A stretch of DNA of 64,000 nt from assembly GCA_030263615.1 (NCBI GenBank), contig SZPH01000007.1, positions 18,281 to 82,280 on the forward strand, given 5' to 3'. The notes under the pieces were generated by a model, which saw nothing but the letters and a program-made list of their open reading frames with translations, was not told where the DNA came from and searched no databases. How positions within the stretch are numbered: position 1 is the stretch's first letter; each line of letters opens with the position of its first letter. Shown one piece after another: positions 7,310 through 15,823 of the stretch. Position numbers and translations under genes: made by a program. Origin of the DNA: Villigracilis sp900696595. Its GTDB lineage: Bacteria > Chloroflexota > Anaerolineae > Anaerolineales > Villigracilaceae.

Positions 7310-9283
7310 ATGGAATCGATCTCTACGAAAAAATTTTTGCAAACGTGGCTGTGGGCGCTGGCGGTCGTCGGCGCGTTGGCGATTCTCCAGACGATTCAAC
7401 GGACGCATGAATTGGAGATCGCCCTCTTCCGCTCGAAGTGGATCGGGCTGGTCGGAGTCTTTGGCATTGCTTCTCTCGGTTGCATCTGGCTTTCGCTCTC
7501 CCATTTTCTTGACATCATCGCAATCCGCCTCGAAAATAAAACAACCCACGCCTCCAACCCATTACGAATTACGTATTACGCATTACTTATCCTCGCCTGC
7601 CTCGCCGTCCCCTTCGTCCGCCTCTACGTCTTCGGCTCCATCCTCCCGCAAACCATGCCGATTCTGTGGGTCTTCCTGTGGGCGGGTTTGATTCAGACGA
7701 TTTCATTGAAACGACTCCGCAAAATGGAGTGGACGACCGCCTTTGCAATTGTAATTTTGACTCAAGGCGCGCTCTATCAAACCTGGGGCATCTTCGCCGC
7801 GACTTCGGCCAATCCCTTCTCGATGGGATATTCCGAAGCGGGGCGGCATTATTACGCTTCGTTGTTCTTCTCTCAAAAACTTTACGGGATGGAGTTGCCG
7901 CTTCCCTTCCTGCACCCGTCCCGTTATCTGCTCCTCTCCATCCCCTTCCTCGTTGACGGTTTGCCGCTGTGGGCTCATCGCCTGTGGCAGGCGCTGTTGT
8001 GGTTTGGGCTGACGCTCGGCTCGGCATATTTCCTTGCGCGGCGGATGAAGTCAGGCGCGGGCGCGACCATCGTGATTACAGCATGGGCGTTTTTGTTCTT
8101 CCTGCAAGGCGCGGTGTATTATCACCTGCAAGTGATGGTGATTTTGGTCCTGGCGGGCGTGTCGGTCAAACATCCCTGGCGGTCGCTGTTCTTTATCGTT
8201 CTCGCCTCGATTTGGGCGGGAATCAGCCGCGTGAATTGGTTCCCGGTCCCGGCAATGTTGGCGATTGCGATTTATGTTTTGGAGACGCCGATTCACAGCC
8301 CCGGCGGCGGGAGCGGTGGAAATTGGACATATTGGATCATTCCATTCGTATGGGGAATCAGCGGAGTCGTTGCCGCGCTCGTCTCGCAATTTACCTATAT
8401 CCAGATTTCCGGCAACGCGGATGCGGCCGCTTTCGGTTCGAGTTTCACTTCGGATTTGATCTGGAGTCGTTTATTGCCGAACGAAACCTTCCCAATGGGA
8501 ATCCTGCCGGGGATATTGCTCGTTTCCGCGCCTGCGTGGATCGCGGTTTATCAGATGGCGCGCAACAATAAGGCGGCGATTCATCCCTTGCGCTGGGCAG
8601 TGTTAACCTCCATGCTGGCTATGTTGTTCGTCGGCGGGGCGGTGGTCAGCACGAAGATCGGCGGCGGCGGGGATTTGCACAACATGGACGCGTACCTGGT
8701 CATGCTGTCAGTGTTGGCAACTTTCATTTGGACGAATCAAGCCGGGGCGGAGGCAGAGGCGAAGCCGATGATGGGGAGAGTCGGCTGGGGCGCGGTAACG
8801 GCCGCTTTGCTGATTCCGCTTGGGTTTGCGATCCGGCACATCGGCTTTTATCCTTCCTTTGATCAGGCTGCGGCGGAAAAGGATATTCGATCTTTGCAGG
8901 ATGCGCTCGACGACGGCGGCGCGGTTTTGTTCGTGACCGAGCGGCAGTTGATCACGTTTGACTATCTTCACGGCGTAACGCTTGCGCCCGAGTATGAGCA
9001 AAGCGAGTTGATGGAGATGGCTATGTCGCGCAACCGCCCATATCTTGAGGCGTTTTACGGCGATCTCGAAGCGCGGCGTTTTGCGTTGATCGTCGCCGAA
9101 GATCAGAAGTTTACGACTCAAAAAGCGGGCGCGTTCGTGGAGGAGAATGTGGCGTGGGTGCGTTTTGTGGGCGCGCCGTTGTTGTGCAATTACAAGCCGG
9201 TCGTCACGCTGACTGCGAACAATTTGCAGGTCTTCGAGCCGCGCCCAAAACAGGCGGAATGTAGGGACCCCTTCGCGGATTGA
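7310..9283 (+). CDS. GT39-like polytopic membrane protein with KIGGGGDLHNMD motif
   Basis: A 657-residue integral membrane protein with about eleven to twelve spans and a soluble C-terminal domain of about 150 residues. It is a paralogue of the protein at 53778. Both have a PFSxGxSE stretch in the first large loop and the near-identical motif KIGGGGDLHNMD after the mid-protein spans. Both also share a tail with a single-cysteine segment (LLCNYKPV here, VLCYYQEI there). It is probably a membrane glycosyltransferase using a polyprenyl-phosphate sugar, but I do not recognise a named family. Residues about 84-92 (LRITYYALL) are encoded by the low-complexity ATTACG-type repeat at 7560-7586. The ATG at 7310 follows the palindrome pair; no strong Shine-Dalgarno sequence is seen. 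Confidence 0.75.
   Translation: MESISTKKFLQTWLWALAVVGALAILQTIQRTHELEIALFRSKWIGLVGVFGIASLGCIWLSLSHFLDIIAIRLENKTTHASNPLRITYYALLILACLAVPFVRLYVFGSILPQTMPILWVFLWAGLIQTISLKRLRKMEWTTAFAIVILTQGALYQTWGIFAATSANPFSMGYSEAGRHYYASLFFSQKLYGMELPLPFLHPSRYLLLSIPFLVDGLPLWAHRLWQALLWFGLTLGSAYFLARRMKSGAGATIVITAWAFLFFLQGAVYYHLQVMVILVLAGVSVKHPWRSLFFIVLASIWAGISRVNWFPVPAMLAIAIYVLETPIHSPGGGSGGNWTYWIIPFVWGISGVVAALVSQFTYIQISGNADAAAFGSSFTSDLIWSRLLPNETFPMGILPGILLVSAPAWIAVYQMARNNKAAIHPLRWAVLTSMLAMLFVGGAVVSTKIGGGGDLHNMDAYLVMLSVLATFIWTNQAGAEAEAKPMMGRVGWGAVTAALLIPLGFAIRHIGFYPSFDQAAAEKDIRSLQDALDDGGAVLFVTERQLITFDYLHGVTLAPEYEQSELMEMAMSRNRPYLEAFYGDLEARRFALIVAEDQKFTTQKAGAFVEENVAWVRFVGAPLLCNYKPVVTLTANNLQVFEPRPKQAECRDPFAD
7560..7586. 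repeat. ATTACG-type short tandem repeat within a coding gene
   Basis: CATTACGAATTACGTATTACGCATTAC-like sequence with four ATTACG/AATTACG units, read in frame between two membrane segments of the surrounding gene. Similar dispersed ATTACG repeats occur in many environmental genomes; that statement is from memory. Confidence 0.5.
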
Positions 9284-9284
9284 C

Positions 9285-10412
9285 ATGCGCATCCTGACGA
9301 TCATCCACGAATTTCCGCCCATCGGCGGCGGCGGCGGGCGGGCCGCGTACGACATTTGTTGCGAGCTTGCGGCGCGCGGGCATGAGACGACGGTCTTGAC
9401 CGCGCACATGGACGGACTGCCGCGCGATGAAATGCTGGAGGGGTTTCGCCTTGTGCGGATTCCTTCGAAGCGGACGGAGGCCTTCTCCGCCAGTTTTGCG
9501 ACGATGCTGGCCTTCGATCTGGCTGGACTGTGGGCGGGTCTGTCCCTCATTTGGCGTTTTCGCCCCGACGTGATTCATACGCACTTCGCCGTTCCGGCGG
9601 GCGCGCTGGCGTTTGCGTTATCCGCATTGACGGGCGTTCCGTATATTTTGACGGCGCATCTCGGCGATGTGCCGGGCGGCGTGCCGGAGAAGACCGGGCG
9701 CTGGTTCAGGTGGTTGATGCCGTTTACGCATCTGATTTGGAAGCGGGCAAGGCATGTCGCGGCGGTGAGCGAGTTCACCCGTCAACTGGCGTTGAAGCAT
9801 TATCCGGTGGAGATTCGCGTCATCCCCAACGGCGCGGATTTTACGCATGTGGTCACGGACAAAATTAAAGCGAACGCGCCTCCGCGCATTGTGTTTGCGG
9901 GGCGGTTTGTTTCGCAAAAGAATCCGCTGGCGATTGTGCGGGCGTTATCCATGCTCGCGGATTTGGGTTGGACTTGTTCGATGCTGGGGGATGGTCCCCT
10001 GTTCGACGAGGTGAAGGCGGAGATCGAGAAGCGCGGATTGGCGGAGCGTTTTCACCTGACGGGCTGGGTCACGCCCGCCGATGTGCTGGATGAATTTTCG
10101 CGCAGCGATATTCTCTTCATGCCGTCGTTTTCGGAAGGACTGCCGGTCGTCGGCGTGGACGCGCTGATGAAGGGATTGGCCATTGTGGCAAGCAGGATAG
10201 GCGGATTCCTCGATCTGGTGGATCCGGATCGAAACGGGTATCTGGTCGGGGTCGAGGATGAGGCGGGTTTTGCATCCGCTTTGCGGGATTTGCTTTCAGA
10301 CCGCGAGCGTCTGTTGAAGTTCCGGCAGGCGAGTCTGGAAAAGGCGAAGGCTTTCGAGATCGGCAGGATCGTGGATCAATATGAGGAAATGCTGGGGGAG
10401 GCGACATCGTAG
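9285..10412 (+). CDS. Glycosyltransferase family 4
   Basis: A 375-residue GT-B retaining glycosyltransferase. The N-terminal half opens with IIHEFPPIGGGGGRAAYD, which binds the acceptor side, and continues with HTHFAVPAGAL. The C-terminal half carries the nucleotide-sugar site: VFAGRFVSQKNP, then SEGLPVVGVDAL. In the usual E-x7-E motif the second glutamate is aspartate here, which is a mild departure. The ATG is one base after the preceding stop. The TAG stop is contributed by the palindromic repeat that begins at 10409. The sugar specificity is unknown. Confidence 0.9.
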   Translation: MRILTIIHEFPPIGGGGGRAAYDICCELAARGHETTVLTAHMDGLPRDEMLEGFRLVRIPSKRTEAFSASFATMLAFDLAGLWAGLSLIWRFRPDVIHTHFAVPAGALAFALSALTGVPYILTAHLGDVPGGVPEKTGRWFRWLMPFTHLIWKRARHVAAVSEFTRQLALKHYPVEIRVIPNGADFTHVVTDKIKANAPPRIVFAGRFVSQKNPLAIVRALSMLADLGWTCSMLGDGPLFDEVKAEIEKRGLAERFHLTGWVTPADVLDEFSRSDILFMPSFSEGLPVVGVDALMKGLAIVASRIGGFLDLVDPDRNGYLVGVEDEAGFASALRDLLSDRERLLKFRQASLEKAKAFEIGRIVDQYEEMLGEATS

Positions 10413-10469
10413 GGGCGACCCTTCTTTGCAAAATAAGGTTCTGTGGGAAGTTGAGCGGGTCGCCCCTGC
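10409..10469. repeat. Long-loop inverted repeat (family B, GGGCGACCC core)
   Basis: The left arm GTAGGGGCGACCC (10409-10421) pairs with GGGTCGCCCCTGC (10457-10469) around a 35-base centre. The TAG within the left arm is the stop codon of the GT4 gene. The same arms occur at 49134-49191 and a half copy lies at 42890-42903. Confidence 0.88.
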
Positions 10470-10513
10470 AATTTCCATAGGGGAATCGTAGGGAAGCCCA
10501 GCCCGGACTCGGC

Positions 10514-10542
10514 TTGACTCTATGGGGGAATTGTGCGAGAAT
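10514..10542 (+). promoter_or_regulatory. Candidate sigma-70-type promoter for the regulator-led operon
   Basis: TTGACT (10514-10519) and GAGAAT (10537-10542) are separated by 17 bases. Transcription would start about 10549, leaving a leader of only about a dozen bases before the ATG at 10562. The box match is 5/6 and 4/6, so the call is moderate. Confidence 0.45.
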
Positions 10543-10561
10543 TCAAAAACTGAATGCTCGC

Positions 10562-11029
10562 ATGAATACAAAGATCAAACCGCATGAATACGCCCTGCTG
10601 GACGAGATCGCGCAGGATTCGCTCGTCACGCAGGCCAGCCTGTCCAAACGCCTCGGCATCGCCGTCGGGAGCGTCAACTGGTACATCAAGCGCCTTGTCA
10701 CGCGCGGCTGGGTCAAGGTTTCGCACCTCGACCGCACGCGCCTGCAATATGACCTGACACCGGAGGGCATGAAGGTCTTCACGCAACGCGCCATGAATTA
10801 CGCGCGCGATTCGCTCAAAATCTACGGCGACCTGCGGGACAAGGCAAAGGTTCTGGCAGACGAACTGAATCAAAAAGGGGTGAAGGCGGTATATCTCAAC
10901 GGCGACGATCCAATCATGGATATTTTGCGCCTGACCTGCATCGAAGCCGGGTTGAAGATCAGCGACCTGCCCGAAGACTGCGTGCTTGAATCCGATGGGC
11001 GCGGGTATCGCGTGCGCGAAAATAAATAA
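10562..11029 (+). CDS. Winged-helix regulator, MarR-like EPS-associated type
   Basis: A 155-residue protein with an N-terminal winged helix-turn-helix (about residues 5-75): LLDEIAQDS, recognition helix SVNWYIKRLVTRGWV, then a wing ending YDLTPEGMKVF. This arrangement matches the small MarR-family regulators that sit at the head of exopolysaccharide loci. It is longer than the usual roughly 110 residues, with an extra C-terminal stretch of about 60 residues that looks like a small alpha/beta fold (VKAVYLNGDDPIMDI). I chose the ATG at 10562 over a TTG at 10514, which falls in the presumed promoter. It probably controls the downstream sugar and export operon. It follows a long-loop palindrome and has its own candidate promoter. 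Confidence 0.8.
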   Translation: MNTKIKPHEYALLDEIAQDSLVTQASLSKRLGIAVGSVNWYIKRLVTRGWVKVSHLDRTRLQYDLTPEGMKVFTQRAMNYARDSLKIYGDLRDKAKVLADELNQKGVKAVYLNGDDPIMDILRLTCIEAGLKISDLPEDCVLESDGRGYRVRENK

Positions 11030-11042
11030 AAAGGAGCCCAGG

Positions 11043-11981
11043 TTGAAAAATTTTGCGGTCATTGGTGTGGGCGGCTATATTGCGCCTCGTCACCTGCGCG
11101 CCATAAAGGATACTGGGAACTGCATTGTCGCGGCGACTGATCCCAAAGATTCGGTTGGGGTGTTGGATCAATATTCTTACGACATTAAATTTTTTTCCGA
11201 GATCGAACGCTTCGACCGCCATCTCGAAAAACTGCGGCGCGGACCGGAAGCGGATCACGTTCATTATGTTTCGGTCTGCTCGCCGAACTATTTGCACGAC
11301 GCGCATTGCCGCCTTGCCCTGCGCGTCGGCGCGGACGCGATCTGCGAGAAGCCGCTGGTGATCAACCCCTGGAATTTGGACGCGCTGGAAGAGATCGAAG
11401 CGGAGACGAAGCGCCGGGTCTTTACCGTCTTGCAGTTGAGAGTCCACCCAAGCCTGATGCAACTCCGCGAGTCTTTGCAAACCTCAACAGCGACGCACGA
11501 TGTTGAATTGACCTATATCACCAGTCGCGGGCCGTGGTATCAGGTTTCGTGGAAGGGCGATCCTGAAAAATCGGGCGGCGTGGCGACGAATATCGGCATC
11601 CATTTCTTCGATTTATTGATGTGGCTTTTCGGTTCAGTCAACGGCGTCAGGGTCTATCACTCCGACCATGAGCGCATGTCCGGCTTCATCGAGTTGGAAC
11701 GGGCGCGCGTGCGCTGGTTTCTTTCTGTTGATAAAAACGACCTGCCGGAGCAGGCGAAGGAAAACAATAAAACCACCTATCGCTCCATCACAGTGGACGG
11801 CAGGGAGATCGAATTCTCGGAGGGCTTCACCGACCTGCACACGAAGGTCTATGAAGAAACCCTCGCCGGGCGCGGGTTTGGAATTGCGGACGCGCGCCCC
11901 TCGGTGCAGTTGACGCACGATATCCGCAAAGCGGAAATTTCGCCGGTGGATGCGCTGGCGCATCCGTTATTGAAGAAATAA
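11043..11981 (+). CDS. wlbA: UDP-GlcNAc-uronate 3-dehydrogenase (WlbA/WbpB-type Gfo/Idh/MocA oxidoreductase)
   Basis: A 312-residue NAD-dependent oxidoreductase predicted to oxidise C3 of UDP-N-acetylglucosaminuronate. The Rossmann entry is VIGVGGYIAPRHLRAIK, and the family lysine lies in CEKPLVIN, with a downstream GGVATNIGIHFFDLL segment typical of WlbA. I chose a TTG start at 11043 because AAGGAG sits 8 bases ahead and the Rossmann strand begins at once; the upstream in-frame ATG lies inside the regulator gene. It is followed directly by the matching acetyltransferase and aminotransferase, so the three make the UDP-GlcNAc3NAcA branch. The specific substrate is inferred from this gene trio. 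Confidence 0.88.
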   Translation: MKNFAVIGVGGYIAPRHLRAIKDTGNCIVAATDPKDSVGVLDQYSYDIKFFSEIERFDRHLEKLRRGPEADHVHYVSVCSPNYLHDAHCRLALRVGADAICEKPLVINPWNLDALEEIEAETKRRVFTVLQLRVHPSLMQLRESLQTSTATHDVELTYITSRGPWYQVSWKGDPEKSGGVATNIGIHFFDLLMWLFGSVNGVRVYHSDHERMSGFIELERARVRWFLSVDKNDLPEQAKENNKTTYRSITVDGREIEFSEGFTDLHTKVYEETLAGRGFGIADARPSVQLTHDIRKAEISPVDALAHPLLKK

Positions 11982-11983
11982 AT

Positions 11984-12580
11984 ATGACCGATTATTTTGT
12001 GCATGAATCCAGTTATGTAGACGAAGGCGCCGAGATCGGCGCGGGGACGAAGGTCTGGCATTTCTGTCACGTCATGCCGCGCGCGAAGATCGGCGGGCGT
12101 TGCAACATCGGGCAGAATGTGCTGGTCTCTTCGGATGTGACGATTGGGACGAATGTAAAGATACAGAACAACGTCTCGCTTTATACCGGCGTGATCGTGG
12201 AGGACGACGTTTTTTTGGGCCCTTCGATGGTGTTTACAAACGTGGTCAATCCGCGCAGTCACGTCAGCCGCAAGGATGAATACAAAACCACGCGGGTAAA
12301 GAAAGGCGCGTCCATCGGCGCGAATGCGACGATTGTGTGCGGGACGACGCTGGGACGCTATTGTTTCGTCGGCGCGGGCGCGGTGGTGACGAAGGACGTC
12401 CCGGATTACGCGCTGGTTTATGGAAATCCGGCTCGCGTGCGCGGGTGGGTCTGCCAATGCGGCGAGGGCTTGAATTTCGAGGGCGGGCGCGCCGTCTGCT
12501 CGAAGTGTGGGGACGCTTACAGGAAACAGGATCAGGTTGTAATTCCAGAGAGAGAGGCGAAGCATGATTCCGTTGGTTGA
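11984..12580 (+). CDS. wlbB: UDP-amino-sugar N-acetyltransferase (WlbB/WbpD-type)
   Basis: A 198-residue left-handed beta-helix acetyltransferase built of hexapeptide repeats from about residue 12 to 150 (for example IGAGTKVWHF, IGGRCNIGQNVLVSS). The NPRSHVSRKDEYKTT region is typical of enzymes that acetylate the 3-amino group of UDP-GlcNAc3NA using acetyl-CoA. A C-terminal CxC and CxxC tail (CQCGEG, CSKCGD) may bind a metal, as seen in several family members. The gene starts 2 bases after wlbA and its end overlaps the aminotransferase start. Confidence 0.9.
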   Translation: MTDYFVHESSYVDEGAEIGAGTKVWHFCHVMPRAKIGGRCNIGQNVLVSSDVTIGTNVKIQNNVSLYTGVIVEDDVFLGPSMVFTNVVNPRSHVSRKDEYKTTRVKKGASIGANATIVCGTTLGRYCFVGAGAVVTKDVPDYALVYGNPARVRGWVCQCGEGLNFEGGRAVCSKCGDAYRKQDQVVIPEREAKHDSVG

Positions 12581-13664
12581 CCTCACGGCGCAATATCATT
12601 CGATCAAAAAGGAAATGGACGCGGCGGTTCTATCCACGCTGGAGTCGGGGCATTTTATTCTCGGCCCGCAAGTGACGAAGTTCGAGGAAAGCGTCGCGGC
12701 GTATCTGGGCGTCAAGCACGCGATCGGTCTGGCTTCCGGCACAGATGCGCTGGTGATCGCGTTGCGCGCGTTGAATATCGGCGATGGCGACGAAGTCATC
12801 ATCCCGGCTTATACGTTTTTTGCGACTGCGGGAAGCGTGATGTCTGTGGGCGCGCAACCTGTGGTCGTGGATATTGACCCGCAGAGTTATCAGATGGACG
12901 CGAATAAGATCGAAGCGGCGGTCACGCCGAAGACGAAGGCGATCATCCCGGTTCATTTGTACGGACACCCATCCGACATGAATCCGATTTTGGAGATTGC
13001 GCGCAAGCATGATTTGAAAATCATCGAAGATAACGCGCAGGGATACGGCGCGGAATATCTTGGCAGGAAGACCGGCGCGATGGGCGATGTTGGTTGTTTG
13101 AGTTTCTTCCCGACGAAAAACCTCGGCGCGTATGGCGACGGCGGCATGGCGGTCACGAACGACGACGCGCTCGCCGGGCAGATGCGCATGTTGCGCGCGC
13201 ACGGCTGGAAGGAAAAATATTATTCCGAGATGGTCGGCTATAACAGCCGCCTCGACGCGTTGCAGGCGGCGATTTTGCAGGCCAAGTTTCCGCATGTGGA
13301 TGCGTGGAACGAAAAACGCCGCGAGTTATCCAAACGCTATAACGAACATCTCGCGCCGCTGGGGATTACGACTCCCGTCGAGCGCGAGTGGGCGAAGCAT
13401 GTGTATCATTTGTATATTATTCGCCATGAAAAAAGAAATGCGTTGCAGGCATTTTTGAAAGAAAAAGGTATCGCTTCGGAAGTGTATTATCCGATCCCGC
13501 CGCACTTGGCGGATCCGTGCCGCAAGTTTGGCTACAAGGAAGGCGACTTCCCTCACGCCGAAAAAGCGGCGCGGGAAACGCTCGCCTTACCGCTGTACCC
13601 GGAGTTGACGCTGGCGCAACAGGATGAAGTCATCGCGGCTGTCAAGGAATTTGTGAGCAAGTAA
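12564..13664 (+). CDS. wlbC: DegT/DnrJ/EryC1 aminotransferase (WlbC/WbpE-type)
   Basis: A 366-residue PLP-dependent sugar aminotransferase expected to add the 3-amino group to the keto-uronate made by WlbA, with glutamate as donor. The PLP lysine is K185 in SFFPTKNLGAYGDGG. The phosphate-binding region ASGTDALVIAL and the EDNAQGYGA segment are present. Its reading frame overlaps wlbB by 17 bases, so the two are translationally coupled. It is the only sugar aminotransferase in the window, so it would also have to serve any LegB-type product unless that enzyme lies elsewhere. Confidence 0.93.
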   Translation: MIPLVDLTAQYHSIKKEMDAAVLSTLESGHFILGPQVTKFEESVAAYLGVKHAIGLASGTDALVIALRALNIGDGDEVIIPAYTFFATAGSVMSVGAQPVVVDIDPQSYQMDANKIEAAVTPKTKAIIPVHLYGHPSDMNPILEIARKHDLKIIEDNAQGYGAEYLGRKTGAMGDVGCLSFFPTKNLGAYGDGGMAVTNDDALAGQMRMLRAHGWKEKYYSEMVGYNSRLDALQAAILQAKFPHVDAWNEKRRELSKRYNEHLAPLGITTPVEREWAKHVYHLYIIRHEKRNALQAFLKEKGIASEVYYPIPPHLADPCRKFGYKEGDFPHAEKAARETLALPLYPELTLAQQDEVIAAVKEFVSK

Positions 13665-14528
13665 ATGACGACGGAAATGAAATTGACGGAAGAGAACTGG
13701 TCGTTGGTCATCCGCCCGCAGCGCGCGTGGTGGGATCTGCGGCTGGGCGAACTGTGGCGCTACCGCGACCTGGTCTGGCTGTTCGTCTGGCGCGATTTTG
13801 TGGCGTATTACAAACAGACGATTTTGGGTCCGCTTTGGTATTTGATCCAACCGATCCTGACAACCGGGGTGTTCACTATTATTTTCGGGAATATCGCCCA
13901 GCTTTCAACGGACGGACTGCCGCCCTTTCTCTTTTATCTGGCGGGCAACACGGTTTGGACATATTTCTCAGCGAGCCTGACCAGCACATCCAGCACGTTC
14001 ACGAGCAATGCCGGTTTGTTCGGCAAGGTGTATTTTCCGCGGCTCGTCATCCCGTTATCCATCGTATTCTCCCAGATTATTTCCTTTGGGCTTCGTTTCC
14101 TGGTGTTTTTGGGCTTCCTCATTTACTTCATGGCTTCCGGCTCGGATGTGTACCCAAACTGGTGGATCCTGCTCATGCCGATTCACATCGTCATTATGGC
14201 GGGGCTGGGGCTTGGGATGGGAATCATCGTCTCCTCGCTCACCACGAAATACCGCGACCTTCAGCAGTTGGTGGGGTTCGGCGCGCAGTTATTGATGTAC
14301 GCTACCCCCGTGATCTATCCGCTTTCGTCCATCACGGGCGGGTGGCGCTGGCTGATCCTCGCCAACCCGATGACGCCGGTGGTGGAAACTTTTCGTCTCG
14401 CGTTTCTGGGGACCAGCGCGATGTCTCCCGCGTACCTGCTTTACAGCCTGGCGTTCACGTTCCTGGTTCTCCTCATCGGCGTGCTGATCTTCAACCGCGT
14501 CGAGAACAATTTCATGGATACGGTTTAG
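13665..14528 (+). CDS. wzm: ABC-2 polysaccharide exporter permease (Wzm-type)
   Basis: A 287-residue permease with an amphipathic N-terminus (YRDLVWLFVWRDFVAYYKQT) followed by six membrane helices, the standard Wzm/TagG/RfbA architecture. It pairs with the ATPase that begins two bases after its stop. Together they would carry a finished lipid-linked glycan across the cytoplasmic membrane. The ATG directly follows the aminotransferase stop. The length and topology are typical. Confidence 0.93.
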   Translation: MTTEMKLTEENWSLVIRPQRAWWDLRLGELWRYRDLVWLFVWRDFVAYYKQTILGPLWYLIQPILTTGVFTIIFGNIAQLSTDGLPPFLFYLAGNTVWTYFSASLTSTSSTFTSNAGLFGKVYFPRLVIPLSIVFSQIISFGLRFLVFLGFLIYFMASGSDVYPNWWILLMPIHIVIMAGLGLGMGIIVSSLTTKYRDLQQLVGFGAQLLMYATPVIYPLSSITGGWRWLILANPMTPVVETFRLAFLGTSAMSPAYLLYSLAFTFLVLLIGVLIFNRVENNFMDTV

Positions 14529-14530
14529 TC

Positions 14531-15823
14531 ATGTCGGACACGGTCATTTCCGTCGAACATCTTTCCAAGACCTATCAACTGGGCGTGATCGGAACCGGCA
14601 CGTTCTTTGGCGACCTCAACCGCTGGTGGGCGAAGAAACTCGGCAGACCCGACCCGTACGCCAAGATCGGCGAGGCGGATCACGGCAACCGCATCGGCGA
14701 ATCCATTTGGGCGCTGGACGATGTCAGTTTTCAATTGAAGCGGGGAGAGGCGCTGGGAATCATCGGGCGCAACGGCGCGGGTAAAAGCACGCTTCTGAAG
14801 ATCATGTCGCGGGTCACGGCGCCCACTTCCGGCGAGGTCAAGGTCAAGGGACGCATCGCCAGCCTGCTCGAAGTCGGAACCGGGTTTCATCCCGAACTGA
14901 CCGGACGCGAGAACATCTTTCTCAACGGCGCCATCCTCGGCATGAACCGCGCGGAGGTGGCGCGCAAGTTCGACGAGATCGTGGATTTCTCCGGCGTGGA
15001 AAAATTCATTGATACGCCTGTTAAGCGTTATTCGAGCGGGATGTACGTGCGCCTCGCTTTCGCCGTTGCGGCTCACCTCGAACCTGAGATTTTGGTGGTG
15101 GACGAAGTGTTGGCGGTGGGCGACGCCGAGTTCCAGCGCAAATGTCTCGGCAAGATGAGCGACGTGGCGCACGCCGGGCGGACGGTGTTGTTTGTAAGCC
15201 ATAACATGCCCGCAATTTTACGTTTATGTTCAAACGCCATCATGCTCGATCGCGGGCGGCTTGTAAAACAAGGCTCGGCGGAACAGGTGACGAATTACTA
15301 CCTGAACAGCAATGAAAATGCGGAAGGCGCGGTTGCCTGGGCGGGCGAAAACGCTCCGGGGACAAACGAAGTAAAACTAATGGGCGTCCGCTTGATGGAC
15401 AGCGAAGGGAAAAGCAAGTCGTTGGTTGAGATCAATGCGCCTTCATTTTTGGAGATCGAGTACGATGTCCGCCAGCCTGGCTTGAAATTCCGCGTGGCGG
15501 CAGGTTTTAATACGCAGGGCGTTGTGGCTTTCACGACCAATGAGTTGTATGAGACGCAGCACGACCGCCCGGGGCGTTACATTTCACGCGTGGAGATTCC
15601 CGCGAATCTGTTGGCAGAGGGCGAATATTCCGTGTCTGTGTCCCTTTTCGCTTCGAAGGGATTAAAGATCCGCTACGTTCGGGCTAAAAACGTTCTTGTA
15701 TTTCAGGCGGTGGATTACATCGCCGGAGACTCTGCGCGGGGCGATTTTACGCAGAATCTCGCGGGCGTTTTGCGCCCCGCCCTCGCCTGGGAAAAAATAT
15801 TTGCAGGAGAGTTGCAACTGTGA
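14531..15823 (+). CDS. wzt: ABC exporter ATPase with C-terminal carbohydrate-binding extension (Wzt-type)
   Basis: A 430-residue ATPase. Walker A is GRNGAGKS (residues 79-86), the signature is RYSSGMYVRLAFA and Walker B is ILVVDEVLAVGD, with a switch histidine in VSHNM. Residues about 275-430 form a beta-rich extension (EYDVRQPGLKFRVAAGF and onward) as in Wzt proteins that recognise a modified chain end before export. The extension suggests that a terminal methyl, carbamoyl or other cap on the glycan may be checked here, which fits the many modifying enzymes nearby. An upstream in-frame extension to 13727 lies within the permease gene and is rejected. Confidence 0.94.
   Translation: MSDTVISVEHLSKTYQLGVIGTGTFFGDLNRWWAKKLGRPDPYAKIGEADHGNRIGESIWALDDVSFQLKRGEALGIIGRNGAGKSTLLKIMSRVTAPTSGEVKVKGRIASLLEVGTGFHPELTGRENIFLNGAILGMNRAEVARKFDEIVDFSGVEKFIDTPVKRYSSGMYVRLAFAVAAHLEPEILVVDEVLAVGDAEFQRKCLGKMSDVAHAGRTVLFVSHNMPAILRLCSNAIMLDRGRLVKQGSAEQVTNYYLNSNENAEGAVAWAGENAPGTNEVKLMGVRLMDSEGKSKSLVEINAPSFLEIEYDVRQPGLKFRVAAGFNTQGVVAFTTNELYETQHDRPGRYISRVEIPANLLAEGEYSVSVSLFASKGLKIRYVRAKNVLVFQAVDYIAGDSARGDFTQNLAGVLRPALAWEKIFAGELQL

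Noticed and set aside
12564..13664. LegC aminotransferase for the LegB product
   Set aside because: The gene is coupled to wlbA and wlbB by overlap, so the WlbC role is favoured; a dual role cannot be excluded.
13727..14530. Open frame upstream of and in phase with wzt, giving a 698-residue protein
   Set aside because: It runs through the permease gene in another frame, its residues look like shadow coding, and the ATG at 14531 matches the ATPase N-terminus.
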